Below, piece by piece: positions 1 to 10,600 of a stretch of DNA of 64,000 nucleotides; position 1 is the first letter of the stretch, and every line of letters begins with the position of its first letter. The DNA is taken from positions 682,001-746,000 of the forward strand of contig WSYJ01000060.1 in NCBI GenBank assembly GCA_020186115.1. The letters are read 5' to 3'. The notes under the pieces were generated by a model. That model was not told the origin of the DNA. It searched no databases and saw only the letters and a list, made by a program, of their open reading frames with translations. The translations under genes and the position numbers were made by a program. Origin of the DNA: Histomonas meleagridis. Taxonomy: Eukaryota; Parabasalia; Tritrichomonadida; Dientamoebidae.

Positions 1-2193
1 TATGAAACAGCAATTGAATTTCATCGAAATGATATCTTTAAATATATTTATGAAAATAAAATTATACCAATTGACAATTTAAGTGATTTAGGAAAGATTT
101 GCATTGAATATAGTAATTTTGATATACTTTTATTTTTAGAAGAAGAACGAATGAATATTAATGATTCTTTTATAAGATGCTTAGTGTGTAGTGGAAATAT
201 TTTTATCATAGAAAAATACATTAGAAACAATTCCATTCCTCCAAATATATTAATTAATTCTGTTGAATCTGGAAATATTGAAATTGTTAAATGTTTTATT
301 GAAAAAAAAGAAGTTAATATTAATGCAAAGGATAATTTTCCTTTGTTTTTTATGTTTCTTTTTAATAATTGGTATTTTTATGCTTAACTTATGACTGCAC
401 TAATGGTTGCTTGTGAAAAAAGTTTAACTAACATAATGAAATATCTTCTTATGCAAGAAGGAATCGATTTAAATGCTCAAGATAAATATTTCAACTATTT
501 AATATTTTTTAAACAAATATGAAGTATTAAATGATAACTTGGCTTTTATTCGAATAATTTTGGACTCCACTTATGATTTCTTCTAATGAAAAAATTACAA
601 AATTAATCCTTGAGCAAAAAGATATTGATGTAAACAAGAAAAATATTTCAATCTTTTCTTTATTATTTCTTTTAAATATTTCTCGCTTGTTTATTATATT
701 TGGATTTTATTTTATAAAAATCAAACACCTCTTATGAATGCTTGTAACAATTTTCAACATAAAATAGCTGAATTACTCCTTAATCAAGAAAATATTAAAG
801 TTAATGAACAGGATGATTTTTTTGTTATTTCAATATTTAATTAAATATTCTGAAATTCTAATTTCAGATATGGAATATCTTTATAAATATTTATACAGCA
901 CTTATTTTTGCATCTACAAATAATGATACAGATATAGTAAAATTACTTCTTAGTAAAAAAGGAATAGATATTAATGTTAAAAATATAAATTTTTGTTATT
1001 AATAATGTTTATAAAATTCATATGAAATTTTTGAATATTTTTTGGGATTTATTGTAATGTTTTCAAACAGCATTACATCTCGTATCATTTCTTGAATATA
1101 TAAAAGTAGTTGAATTACTTATTAAAAAAGAAGGGATAGATATTAATGTGAAAGATATTAATTATTTTTTGTTAATGTTTTTCAAAATTTTTTAATATAT
1201 TATATGGAAATTTATCAAATTATATTGGACGCCACTATTAGAAGCTTGTAAAGAAGGATTTATTGAAGTAGTAAAATTACTTATAAATCAAAAAGAAATT
1301 GATATTAATATTCAAAACGTTAATGTTTTTTATAAGATGTTTAATTAAAAAATTTGATATTTCATTTTATTTTATGGTATTTACATATATTATTTCTCTC
1401 AGCACTGATTTGTACATGTTCAAATGGTTTCACAGATATTGTTAAACTTTTACTTGAGCAAAAGAATATTGATGTAAACCAAAGTAATATTTGATGAATT
1501 CTTAAAATGATTATAGTTTTAATTTAATATTCTAAATGGATATTTGGAATTTATATATTGAATTTTGGACACCATTAATTTTTGCAACTGCCAATGAATT
1601 TACAAACATTGTTGAATTACTACTTGAAAAAGCAGAAATTGATGTTAATGCAGAAAATTTTTTTAATTTCTTATTTGATGTTTCATCTAATATATTATTG
1701 TTGATATATTATATTTAATGTTTAAGTAATATATAATGGACTCCACTTACATTCGCATGTGATAAAGGTAATATTGATATAGTAGAAATGCTTTTAAATA
1801 GGATAGAAATTGATATCAATGCAAGAGATATTATCAGTTCATTTAATTTTATATTTCAAATAAGTATTTGGGCTTTATTTTAAAATGATTGGACGCCTCT
1901 TATGTTTGCTTGTGAAAATGGTCATGCAGATGTCGTAAAATTACTTATTAACCAAAAAAATGTAGATATTAATGCAAAAGATATTATTTCTTTTTATTAA
2001 ATGTTTACATCATAAGTTTAATGATTCAAAAATATTATTGGAATTTCTTTATTTATTCTGAAACAGCTTTAATGCATGCTTATAAAAATCAACACACTGA
2101 TATTTTTTGTTTCTTTTAGAACAAGATGGAATTGAAGTTAGTGATGACATTAATTCAAATATAAGAATGGAACAAAAAAGAAAAAAAGCTTAA
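1..2193 (+). CDS. Ankyrin/DUF3447-type protein, 5' partial, repeats split by AT-rich spacers
   Basis: The reading frame is open from base 1 and matches the middle of the gene at 26270, so the start lies outside the window. The first segment (1-333) is the DUF3447-like region plus one ankyrin repeat ending in the residues NINAKD. Ankyrin repeats follow at 394-483, 564-644, 725-814, 895-984, 1067-1156, 1229-1318, 1399-1488, 1569-1658, 1740-1829, 1893-1982 and 2063-2193. Ten of these eleven are fully open despite strong divergence. The spacers between them are 60, 80, 80, 80, 82, 72, 80, 80, 81, 63 and 80 nt and contain stops. The last repeat has a frame slip near 2113, where TTTTAG interrupts the helix. 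The stop TAATAAA overlaps a polyadenylation-like signal. Ankyrin repeats mediate protein binding; the target is unknown. It could be a decaying gene, but the open repeats argue for selection. Confidence 0.7.
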
Positions 2194-2517
2194 TAAAATA
2201 GTGCATATTTTCTTTTCCTTCTTTTATGCGTGCTCATTTGTAAAGAAAGGTTGAATTCAATTTTTTGTTATATTTATCATTATTTCTATAAATTAAATCT
2301 TGTCACTCCCATCAAAACCAGAAGGTTCAATACGTTTAATAAAAAAACAGAATTATAGCATCTGTGTATCAGAATGTAATCTGAGGGTGGGCGCAAAAAT
2401 TTGTTCTTGTGTAACGCGGCTATTGTAAATAATTATTTATTCAATTTTATTTGTATTAAAATGACATTTGATTTGGCGGTAAATTTGCCCGCTGATTCGA
2501 AGAGTTCATTATTTATC
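2194..2517. other. Intergenic, upstream of H2B
   Basis: No gene is seen. The last bases before the H2B ATG contain TTCATTATTTATC, which resembles the trichomonad initiator consensus TCAYWT (family knowledge from Trichomonas vaginalis). This supports the ATG at 2518 over the in-frame upstream ATG at 2461. Confidence 0.4.
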
Positions 2518-2904
2518 ATGTCAACTAAGAAACCAGCTTCAAAGACACCAACAGAAAAAAAGCCAGCTGTAGAGGGAGAAGCTCCAGCCGAAAATGAAAA
2601 GGAAAAGAAGCAACGCCATAAGAAGAGAAATGAATCATTCTCATCTTACATTTTCAAAGTTCTTAAACAAGTTCACCCAGATATTGGTATTTCTAACAAA
2701 GCTATGTTGGTAATGAATAACTTTGTTACAGATATCTTCGAACGTATTGCACGTGAAGGTGCACGTCTTGTAGATATGAACGACCGCAATACACTTGGGT
2801 CTCGTGAAATTCAAACAGCAGTTCGTCTTGTTCTTCCAGGAGATCTTGCAAAACATGCTGTTTCAGAAGGCGGTAAAGCTGTTGCTAAGTTTAATGCTGA
2901 GTAA
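2518..2904 (+). CDS. Histone H2B
   Basis: The 128-residue protein has a Lys/Pro/Ala-rich basic tail (residues 1-37) followed by the H2B histone fold. Diagnostic segments are [37 protein letters not shown], and [22 protein letters not shown] near the C-terminus. H2B pairs with H2A in the nucleosome. The start at 2518 gives a normal-length tail; an in-frame ATG at 2461 would add 19 residues unlike H2B, and an initiator-like TCATTATT lies between the two. The codon use is more GC-rich than its neighbours, as expected for a highly expressed gene. The stop reads TAAAAA, joining the stop to a TAAA signal. No partner H2A gene is adjacent, unlike many divergent histone pairs. Confidence 0.96.
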   Translation: MSTKKPASKTPTEKKPAVEGEAPAENEKEKKQRHKKRNESFSSYIFKVLKQVHPDIGISNKAMLVMNNFVTDIFERIAREGARLVDMNDRNTLGSREIQTAVRLVLPGDLAKHAVSEGGKAVAKFNAE

Positions 2905-3108
2905 AAATGCTAAGTTTGATTTTTTTGTTTTTTCTCTTGAATGAAAAATTTAATTAAATTACCGAAAAAAATTGATGGATCATATATATTAAATAATGAA
3001 TGTCCACCCTGTAGTTAATATTGGTGCACATGTGTTTGGCATTCTGGTTCAATCCTTTAATGTTAGAGTAAGAAATTTATCAACTAAACTCAAAATAGAG
3101 ACCGCAGA

Positions 3109-3137
3109 GACCGTTTAAATAAGTTCTTTTATCGTTT
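3109..3137 (+). promoter_or_regulatory. Myb-type element plus TATCGTTT before eIF4E
   Basis: GACCGTTTA (3109-3117) and TATCGTTT (3130-3137) lie just before the ATG at 3142. AACGG is the classical Myb core and TATCGTTT resembles the Myb-bound M3 element of T. vaginalis. The role is inferred from position and recurrence at other genes in this window. Confidence 0.5.
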
Positions 3138-3141
3138 AGAA

Positions 3142-3654
3142 ATGTTATATGAAACAAAATTTTGTTTTTTCGACCACATGATTGAAGAACATAAACTTTT
3201 ATCACGCTGGAAATTTTGGGTTGTTCAATCAAATCGCAACTACGAAATCGAGCCAATTGCATCTTTTTCAACAATCGAAGAATTTTGGGATATTTATTCT
3301 CAATTTCCAAATATTGAAAAAATGTCTCAAGGTGGACTTTCTTTGTTTAAGGATGGAATAAAACCAGCTTGGGAAGATAAAAAAAATGAAGATGGTTTTT
3401 CAGTCAGAATAATTAAATCGTTTGATAAAAAAAGCTTTGATGATTTGGTCATGAACATCATAGGTGGCACTCTTGAACAGACCATAAATGATGTAAAGTT
3501 TTGTGGCTTGTATGTTTTGAAAAAACAAATTAATATATGGAACATTGCTCTATGGTTTGAACATGGTCAAATATCGGAAGACTCACTCGAGCTTCTTGCT
3601 TCTTTGCTTAAAATTGAAAGATCAAAGCTTAATGCCAAGAAACATAATACATAA
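3142..3654 (+). CDS. eIF4E-family mRNA cap-binding protein
   Basis: The 170-residue protein matches the eIF4E fold from near its start. HKLLSRWKFWV corresponds to the HxLxxxWxxW entry, EEFWDIYSQFPNI to the first cap-stacking Trp region, and GIKPAWEDKKN to the second cap-stacking Trp plus the Glu that binds the methylguanine. GGLSLFKDG and the ALWFEHG segment fit the remaining core. The family binds the 7-methylguanosine cap and recruits ribosomes. The protein is short at the N-terminus, as is typical in protists. A Myb-type motif and TATCGTTT precede the ATG by only a few bases, implying a very short leader. Which eIF4E class it belongs to cannot be told from sequence alone. Confidence 0.88.
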   Translation: MLYETKFCFFDHMIEEHKLLSRWKFWVVQSNRNYEIEPIASFSTIEEFWDIYSQFPNIEKMSQGGLSLFKDGIKPAWEDKKNEDGFSVRIIKSFDKKSFDDLVMNIIGGTLEQTINDVKFCGLYVLKKQINIWNIALWFEHGQISEDSLELLASLLKIERSKLNAKKHNT

Positions 3655-4076
3655 TGAAAATAATTAATCGAACGTTATCATATTTTGATGACAAGAACTC
3701 CAATTGATCTAAGTGCTCATTTTGTTTAAACGCATCCATTCAGCATTAGAGGTTTCATGAAAATTGCAAAATCGATTTTGCAATAAAAATTTGTTAATTT
3801 TGTAATAAATGCCAAAACCTATACCCGCTCTTCATCTACTTACAAAATTATTAACATTTGCATATCAACGATTGAATCAAGAAACATCAAACACAAGTTA
3901 ATTAACAACAAATTTGATTGATATACCTATATGATTTTGAGATACATGTGGAAACAAGCAAAGCTTGAATTCTAAAAATTTTTAACTTCTTCCAAACGTG
4001 CAAATTTGAAACCCCAATTCAAATAAACGGTCGTCTATGGATACCCATACTATCTATAGAAATTCTATCATTTTTG
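3655..4076. other. Intergenic, no gene seen
   Basis: No open frame of note. It carries an isolated copy of the TAAACGGTCG motif at 4024-4033 (minus orientation) with no gene start nearby. Confidence 0.4.
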
Positions 4077-4244
4077 AAAAGGGTTTAATCGGATGTCCCC
4101 CGGGGACTGTCCCCTGGTAGTCAATTTTTTGACACACGCAGTTAAAAAAATTGACTACATTAACTTATTTGTATAAGTTTGTTTGTTTTTTTAAAAAAAA
4201 ACATCCTCTGGTAGTCCCCGGGGGACATCCGATTAAACCCTTTT
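4077..4244. mobile_element. MITE-like element with 32-bp perfect terminal inverted repeats
   Basis: Bases 4077-4108 and 4213-4244 are exact reverse complements over 32 bp. The tips read AAAAGGGTTTAATCGG and the inner part is the GC-rich GTCCCCCGGGGAC palindrome. The 104-bp interior has its own hairpin, GTCAATTTTTTGAC, echoed by AAAAAATTGAC further in. There is no coding capacity. The GC-rich tips stand out sharply from the AT-rich surroundings. No clear target-site duplication is visible; the flanks TTTTG and GAAAAT are only loosely similar. A non-autonomous DNA transposon is the simplest reading; a structured RNA or a matrix/insulator hairpin is the alternative. Confidence 0.6.
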
Positions 4245-4267
4245 GAAAATAAATTCAGAGATTGAAA

Positions 4268-4460
4268 ACAGCATTTATATTTTCATCAGAACAAAAACAA
4301 ATTAGAACAGTTAAAGTACTTCTTAAACAAAAAGGAATTGATATAATTTAAAGATATTTCTTTATTTTATTTTTTGTTTATTCTGATCATTGGATATTTT
4401 ATAACATATTTTGGAATTTGTTTTGAATATTTATGTCACTTTGTATTAAAAAACATTCAA
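4268..4460 (+). pseudogene. Relic of one ankyrin repeat plus its 80-nt spacer
   Basis: Reading from the ACA at 4268 gives a recognisable ankyrin repeat with VKVLLKQKGIDI. A 2-nt loss then breaks the NAKD codons (GATATAATTTAAAGAT instead of GATATTAATGCTAAAGAT). The following spacer, 4356-4435, is exactly 80 nt and has TTTTGGA ending 20 nt before the next TCACTT. So even a dead copy keeps the spacer layout seen in the intact ankyrin genes. It lies directly beside the MITE-like element. Confidence 0.6.
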
Positions 4461-4674
4461 ACAAATCAAAGTAGTTAACATTACTTTGTTAATACGTATT
4501 ATTTCAGTATACGAAATGTTTTATTATATCTGAGAAATGTGTTATCGAACAAAACTGAATTTTATTTGTACCAGTGCTGTCTCACAACGTTTTTACTATA
4601 AAAAATATCATTTAATTATTTAAATTTTATTAATGAATCCTAACTCGAGAATTAAAGTTTTTCTATTATGTGCT

Positions 4675-7600
4675 TTAAAGGTCAAAATTTGATGTATTAT
4701 TTTCTATATCTTTCGCCATGTAATTTGAGAGTTTTTGGAAGAAATCTTCAGATGATACACTTTCATCATCAGATGACTTTTCGCGTACTGCGATAACAAT
4801 GATAATGATAATAATTAACACAATAGCAATGACACTGCAGACAATTCCGATTATAGTTCCATTTGAGAGACCATTACTTTGGTCACTGTTTAATTGAGCA
4901 AGTTGTGTGTAGTAATCAGAATAGTAACTAAACATAGATGGGATGTATGACTTGGTGTAAGAATATGTTACAACTGTCATATGTGTTGAAAAGCGAGAAG
5001 TGAATACAATAGTTTCTGTGAAGAGTACTTGCTGTACATCGGTCTGAATAAATGAAACAGATTGAACCAAAACATATGAATGGGATAATGTGACATTATT
5101 TGGATACAATGTGATAACAGGATCTGATGGTGTATTTGTGTTTGATGGTGTAAATCCATTAGACGGTGTATATGTATTTGATGAAGTAAATCGATTAGAT
5201 GATGTAAATGTGTTTGATGGTGTAAATCGATTAGATAAAGTAAATGTGTTTGATGGTGTAAATCGATTAGATAAAGTAAATGTATTTGATGGTGTAAATC
5301 GATTAGATAAAGTAAATGTGTTTGATGGTGTAAATCGATTAGATAAAGTAAATGTGTTTGATGGTGTAAATCGATTAGATAAAGTAAATGTGTTTGATGG
5401 TGTAAATCGATTAGATAAAGTAAATGTGTTTGATGGTGTAAATCGATTAGATAAAGTAAATGTGTTTGATGGTGTAAATCGATTAGATAAAGTAAATGTG
5501 TTTGATGGTGTAAATACATTAGATGGTGTATATGTATTTGATGAAGTAAATGTATTTGATGGTGTTAATGTATTACTGAAAGTTGAAGAATCTTCTGTCT
5601 CCGATTCAGTAGTTTTGATTGGAATATGTTCTGATGTTGTTTCTGATTCAGTAGTTTTGATTGGAATATGTTCTGATGTTGTTTCTGATTCAGTTGTTAT
5701 GATTGGAATATGTTCTGAATCAGTTGTTGATTCAGTTGTTATGATTGGAATATGTTCTGAATCAGTTGTTGATTCAGTTGTTATGATTGGAATATGTTCT
5801 GATGTTTCTGATTCAGTTGTTATGATTGGAATATGTTCTGTTGTTTCTGATTCAGTTGTTATGATTGGAATATGTTCTGTTGTTTCTGATTCAGTTGTTA
5901 TGATTGGAATATGTTCTGTTGTTTCTGATTCAGTTGTTATGATTGGAATATGTTCTGATGTTTCTGATTCAGTTGTTATGATTGGAATATGTTCTGATGT
6001 TGTTTCTGATTCAGTTGTTATGATTGGAATATGTTCTGATGTTGTTTCTGATTCAGTTGTTATGATTGGAATATGTTCTGATGTTGTTTCTGATTCAGTT
6101 GTTATGATTGGAATATGTTCTGATGTTGTTTCTGATTCAGTTGTTATGATTGGAATATGTTCTGAATCAGTTGTGGATTCAGTCGTTATGATAGGAATAT
6201 GTTCTGAATCAGTTGTTGATTCAGTTGTTATGATTGGAATATGTTCTGATGTTTCTGATTCAGTTGTTATGATTGGAATATGTTCTGTTGTTTCTGTTTT
6301 AGTTGTTATAATTAGAATATGTTCTAGTTGTTTCTGAATTCAGTTGTTATAATTGGAATATGTTCTGATGTTGTTTCTGATTCAGTTGTTATGATTAGAA
6401 TATGTTCTGATGTTGTTTCTGATTCAGTTATTATGATTGGAATATATTCTGATATTTATTTCTAATTCAGTTGTTATAATTAGAATATGTTCTGAATCAG
6501 TTGTTGATTCAGTTGTTATGATTGGAATATGTTCTGATTCTGTTGTTGTTTCAGTTGTTATGATTGGAATATGTTCTGATGTTGTTTCTGATTCAGTTGT
6601 TATGATTGGAATATGTTCTGAATCAGTTGTTGATTCAGTTGTTATGATTGGAATATGTTCTGATGTTGTTTCTGATTAAGTTGTTATGATTGGAATATGT
6701 TCTGATGTTGTTTCTGATTCAGTTGTTATGATTGGAATATGTTCTGAATCAGTTGTTGATTCAGTTGTTATGATTGGAATATGTTCTGTTGTTTCTGATT
6801 CAGTTGTTATGATTGGAATATGTTCTGATGTTTCTGATTCAGTTGTTATGATTGGAATATGTTCTGTTGTTTCTGATTCAGTTGTTATGATTGGAATATG
6901 TTCTGTTGTTTCTGATTCAGTTGTTATGATTGGAATATGTTCTGATATTTAGTTTCTGATTCAGTTGTTATGATTGGAATATGTTCTGATAGTTGTTTCT
7001 GATTCAGTTGTTATGATTGGAATATGTTCTGGTGTTGTTTCTGTTTTTGTTGTTATGATTGGAATATGTTCTGATGTTGTTTCTGATTCAGTTGTTATGA
7101 TTGGAATATGTTCTGATGTTGTTTCTGATTCAGTTGTTATGATTGGAATATGTTCTGATGTTGTTTCTGATTCAGTTGTTATGATTGGAATATGTTCTGA
7201 ATCAGTTGCTGAGTGAGTTGTTGTGATTGGAATATGTTCTGAATCAGTTGTCTGATTCAGTTGTTATGATTGGAATATGTTCTGATGTTGTTTCTGATTC
7301 AGTTGTTATGATTGGAATATGTTCTGATGTTGTTTCTGATTCAGTTGTTATGATTGGAATATGTTCTGATGTTTCTGATTCAGTTGTTATGATTGGAATA
7401 TGTTCTGATGTTTCTGATTCAGTTGTTATGATTGGATTATGTTCTGAATCTGTTGTTTCTGATTCAGTTGTTATGATTGGAATATGTTCTGATGTTGTTT
7501 CTGATTCAGTTGTTATGATTGGAATATGTTCTGATGTTTCTGATTCAGTTGTTATGATTGGAATATGTTCTGATGTTTCTGATTCAGTTGTTATGATTGG

Positions 7601-10600
7601 AATATGTTCTGATGTTTCTGATTCAGTTGTTATGATTGGAATATGTTCTGATGTTTCTGATTCAGTTGTTATGATTGGAATATGTTCTGATGTTTCTGAT
7701 TCAGTTGTTATGATTGGAATATGTTCTGATGTTTCTGATTCAGTTGTTATGATTGGAATATGTTCTGATGTTGTTGATTCAGTTGTTATGATTGGAATAT
7801 GTTCTGATGTTGTTTCTGATTCAGTTGTTATGATTGGAATATGTTCTGATGTTTCTGATTCAGTTGTTATGATTAGAATATGTTCTGAATCAGTTGTCTG
7901 ATTCAGTTGTTATGATTGGAATATGTTCTGATGTTGTGTCTGATTCAGTTGTTATGATTGGAATATGTTCTGATGTTGTTTCTGATTCAGTTGTTATGAT
8001 TGGAATATGTTCTGATGTTGTTTCTGATTCAGTTGTTATGATTGGAATATGTTCTGATGTTGTTTCTGATTCAGTTGTTATGATTGGAATATGTTCTGAT
8101 GTTGTTGTTGATTCAGTTGTTATGATTGGAATATGTTCTGAATCAGTTGTTGATTCAGTTGTTATGATTGGAATATGTTCTGATTCTGTTGCTGATTCAG
8201 TTGTTATGATTGGAATATGTTCTGATGTTGTTTCTGATTCAGTTGTTATGATTGGAATATGTTCTGATGTTGTTTCTGATTCAGTTGTTATGATTGGAAT
8301 ATGTTCTGATGTTGTTTCTGATTCAGTTGTTATGATTGGAATATGTTCTGAATCAGTTGTCTGATTCAGTTGTTATGATTGGAATATGTTCTGAATCAGT
8401 TGTTGATTCAGTTGTTATGATTGGAATATGTTCTGAATCAGTTGTTGATTCAGTTGTTATGATTGGAATATGTTCTGATGTTGTTTCTGATTCAGTTGTT
8501 ATGATTGGAATATGTTCTGATGTTGTTTCTGATTCAGTTGTTATGATTGGAATATGTTCTGATGTTTCTGATTCAGTTGTTATGATTGGAATATGTTCTG
8601 ATGTTGTTTCTGATTCAGTTGTTATGATTGGAATATGTTGTGAATCTGTTTCTGATTCAGTTGTTATGATTGGAATATGTTCTGAATCAGTTGTTGATTC
8701 AGTTGTTATGATTGGAATATGTTCTGAATCAGTTGTTGATTCAGTTGTTATGATTAGAATATGTTCTGAATCAGTTGTTGATTCAGTTGTTATGATTGGA
8801 ATATGTTCTGATGTTGTTTCTGATTCAGTTGTTATGATTGGAATATGTTCTGATGTTGTTTCTGATTCAGTTGTTATGATTGGAATATGTTCTGATGTTG
8901 TTTCTGATTCAGTTGTTATGATTGGAATATGTTCTGAATCAGTTGTTGATTCAGTTGTTATGATTGGAATATGTTCTGAATCAGTTGTTGATTCAGTTGT
9001 TATGATTGGAATATGTTCTGAATCAGTTGTTGATTCAGTTGTTATGATTGGAATATGTTCTGATGTTGTTTCTGATTCAGTTGTTATGATTGGAATATGT
9101 TCTGATGTTGTTTCTGATTCAGTTGTTATGATTGGAATATGTTCTGATGTTGTTTCTGATTCAGTTGTTATGATTGGAATATGTTCTGAATCAGTTGTTG
9201 ATTCAGTTGTTATGATTGGAATATGTTCTGAATCAGTTGTCTGATTCAGTTGTTATGATTGGAATATGTTCTGATGTTGTTTCTGATTCAGTTGTTATGA
9301 TTGGAATATGTTCTGAATCAGTTGTTGATTCAGTTGTTATGATTGGAATATGTTCTGAATCAGTTGTTGATTCAGTTGTTATGATTGGAATATGTTCTGA
9401 ATCAGTTGTTGATTCAGTTGTTATGATTGGAATATGTTCTGATGTTGTTTCTGATTCAGTTGTTATGATTAGAATATGTTCTGATGTTGTTTCTGATTCA
9501 GTTGTTATGATTGGAATATGTTCTGATGTTGTTTCTGATTCAGTTGTTATGATTGGAATATGTTCTGAATCAGTTGTTGATTCAGTTGTTATGATTGGAA
9601 TATGTTCTGAATCAGTTGTTGATTCAGTTGTTATGATTGGAATATGTTCTGAATCAGTTGTTGATTCAGTTGTTATGATTGGATTTTGTTCTGAATCTGT
9701 TGTTGTTTCAGTTTTTTTGATTTGAATTTGTTCTGAATGTTGTTTCTGATTCAGTTGTTATGATTGGAATATGTTCTGATGTTGTTTCTGATTCAGTTGT
9801 TATGATTGGAATATGTTCTGATGTTGTTTCTGATTCAGTTGTTATGATTGGAATATGTTCTGAATCAGTTGTTGATTCAGTTGTTATGATTGGAATATGT
9901 TCTGAATCAGTTGTTGATTCAGTTGTTATGATTGGAATATGTTCTGAATCAGTTGTTGATTCAGTTGTTATGATTGGAATATGTTCTGAATCAGTTGTTG
10001 ATTCAGTTGTTATGATTGGAATATGTTCTGAATCAGTTGTTGATTCAGTTGTTATGATTGGAATATGTTCTGATGTTTCTGATTCAGTTGTTATGATTGG
10101 AATATGTTCTGATGTTTCTGATTCAGTTGTTATGATTGGAATATGTTCTGAATCAGTTGTTGATTCAGTTGTTATGATTGGAATATGTTCTGATGTTGTT
10201 TCTGATTCAGTTGTTATGATTGGAATATGTTCTGATGTTTCTGATTCAGTTGTTATGATTGGAATATGTTCTGAATCAGTTGTTGATTCAGTTGTTATGA
10301 TTGGAATATGTTCTGAATCAGTTGTTGATTCAGTTGTTATGATTGGAATATGTTCTGAATCAGTTGTTGATTCAGTTGTTATGATTGGAATATGTTCTGA
10401 TGTTGTTTCTGATTCAGTTGTTATGATTGGAATATGTTCTGATAGTTGTTTCTGATTTCAGTTGTTATGATTGGAATATGTTCTGAATCAGTTGTTGAAT
10501 TCAGTTGTTATGATTAGAATATGTTCTGAATCAGTTGTTGATTCAGTTGTTATGATTAGAATATGTTCTGAATCAGTTGTTGATTCAGTTGTTATGATTG

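Noticed and set aside
334-2062. Ordinary GT-AG introns
   Set aside because: No GT at a fixed place after NAKD and no AG before the next repeat in most spacers; the branch consensus ACTAAC with ACACAG is absent.
3040-3060. T-loop-like GGTTCAATCC
   Set aside because: No cloverleaf can be built around it.
4977-5519. Minus-strand frame of His/Leu-rich LIDLHHQTHLLY repeats
   Set aside because: It is another frame of the 36-bp repeat; the real frame encodes SNTFTLSNRFTP and runs into the membrane anchor.
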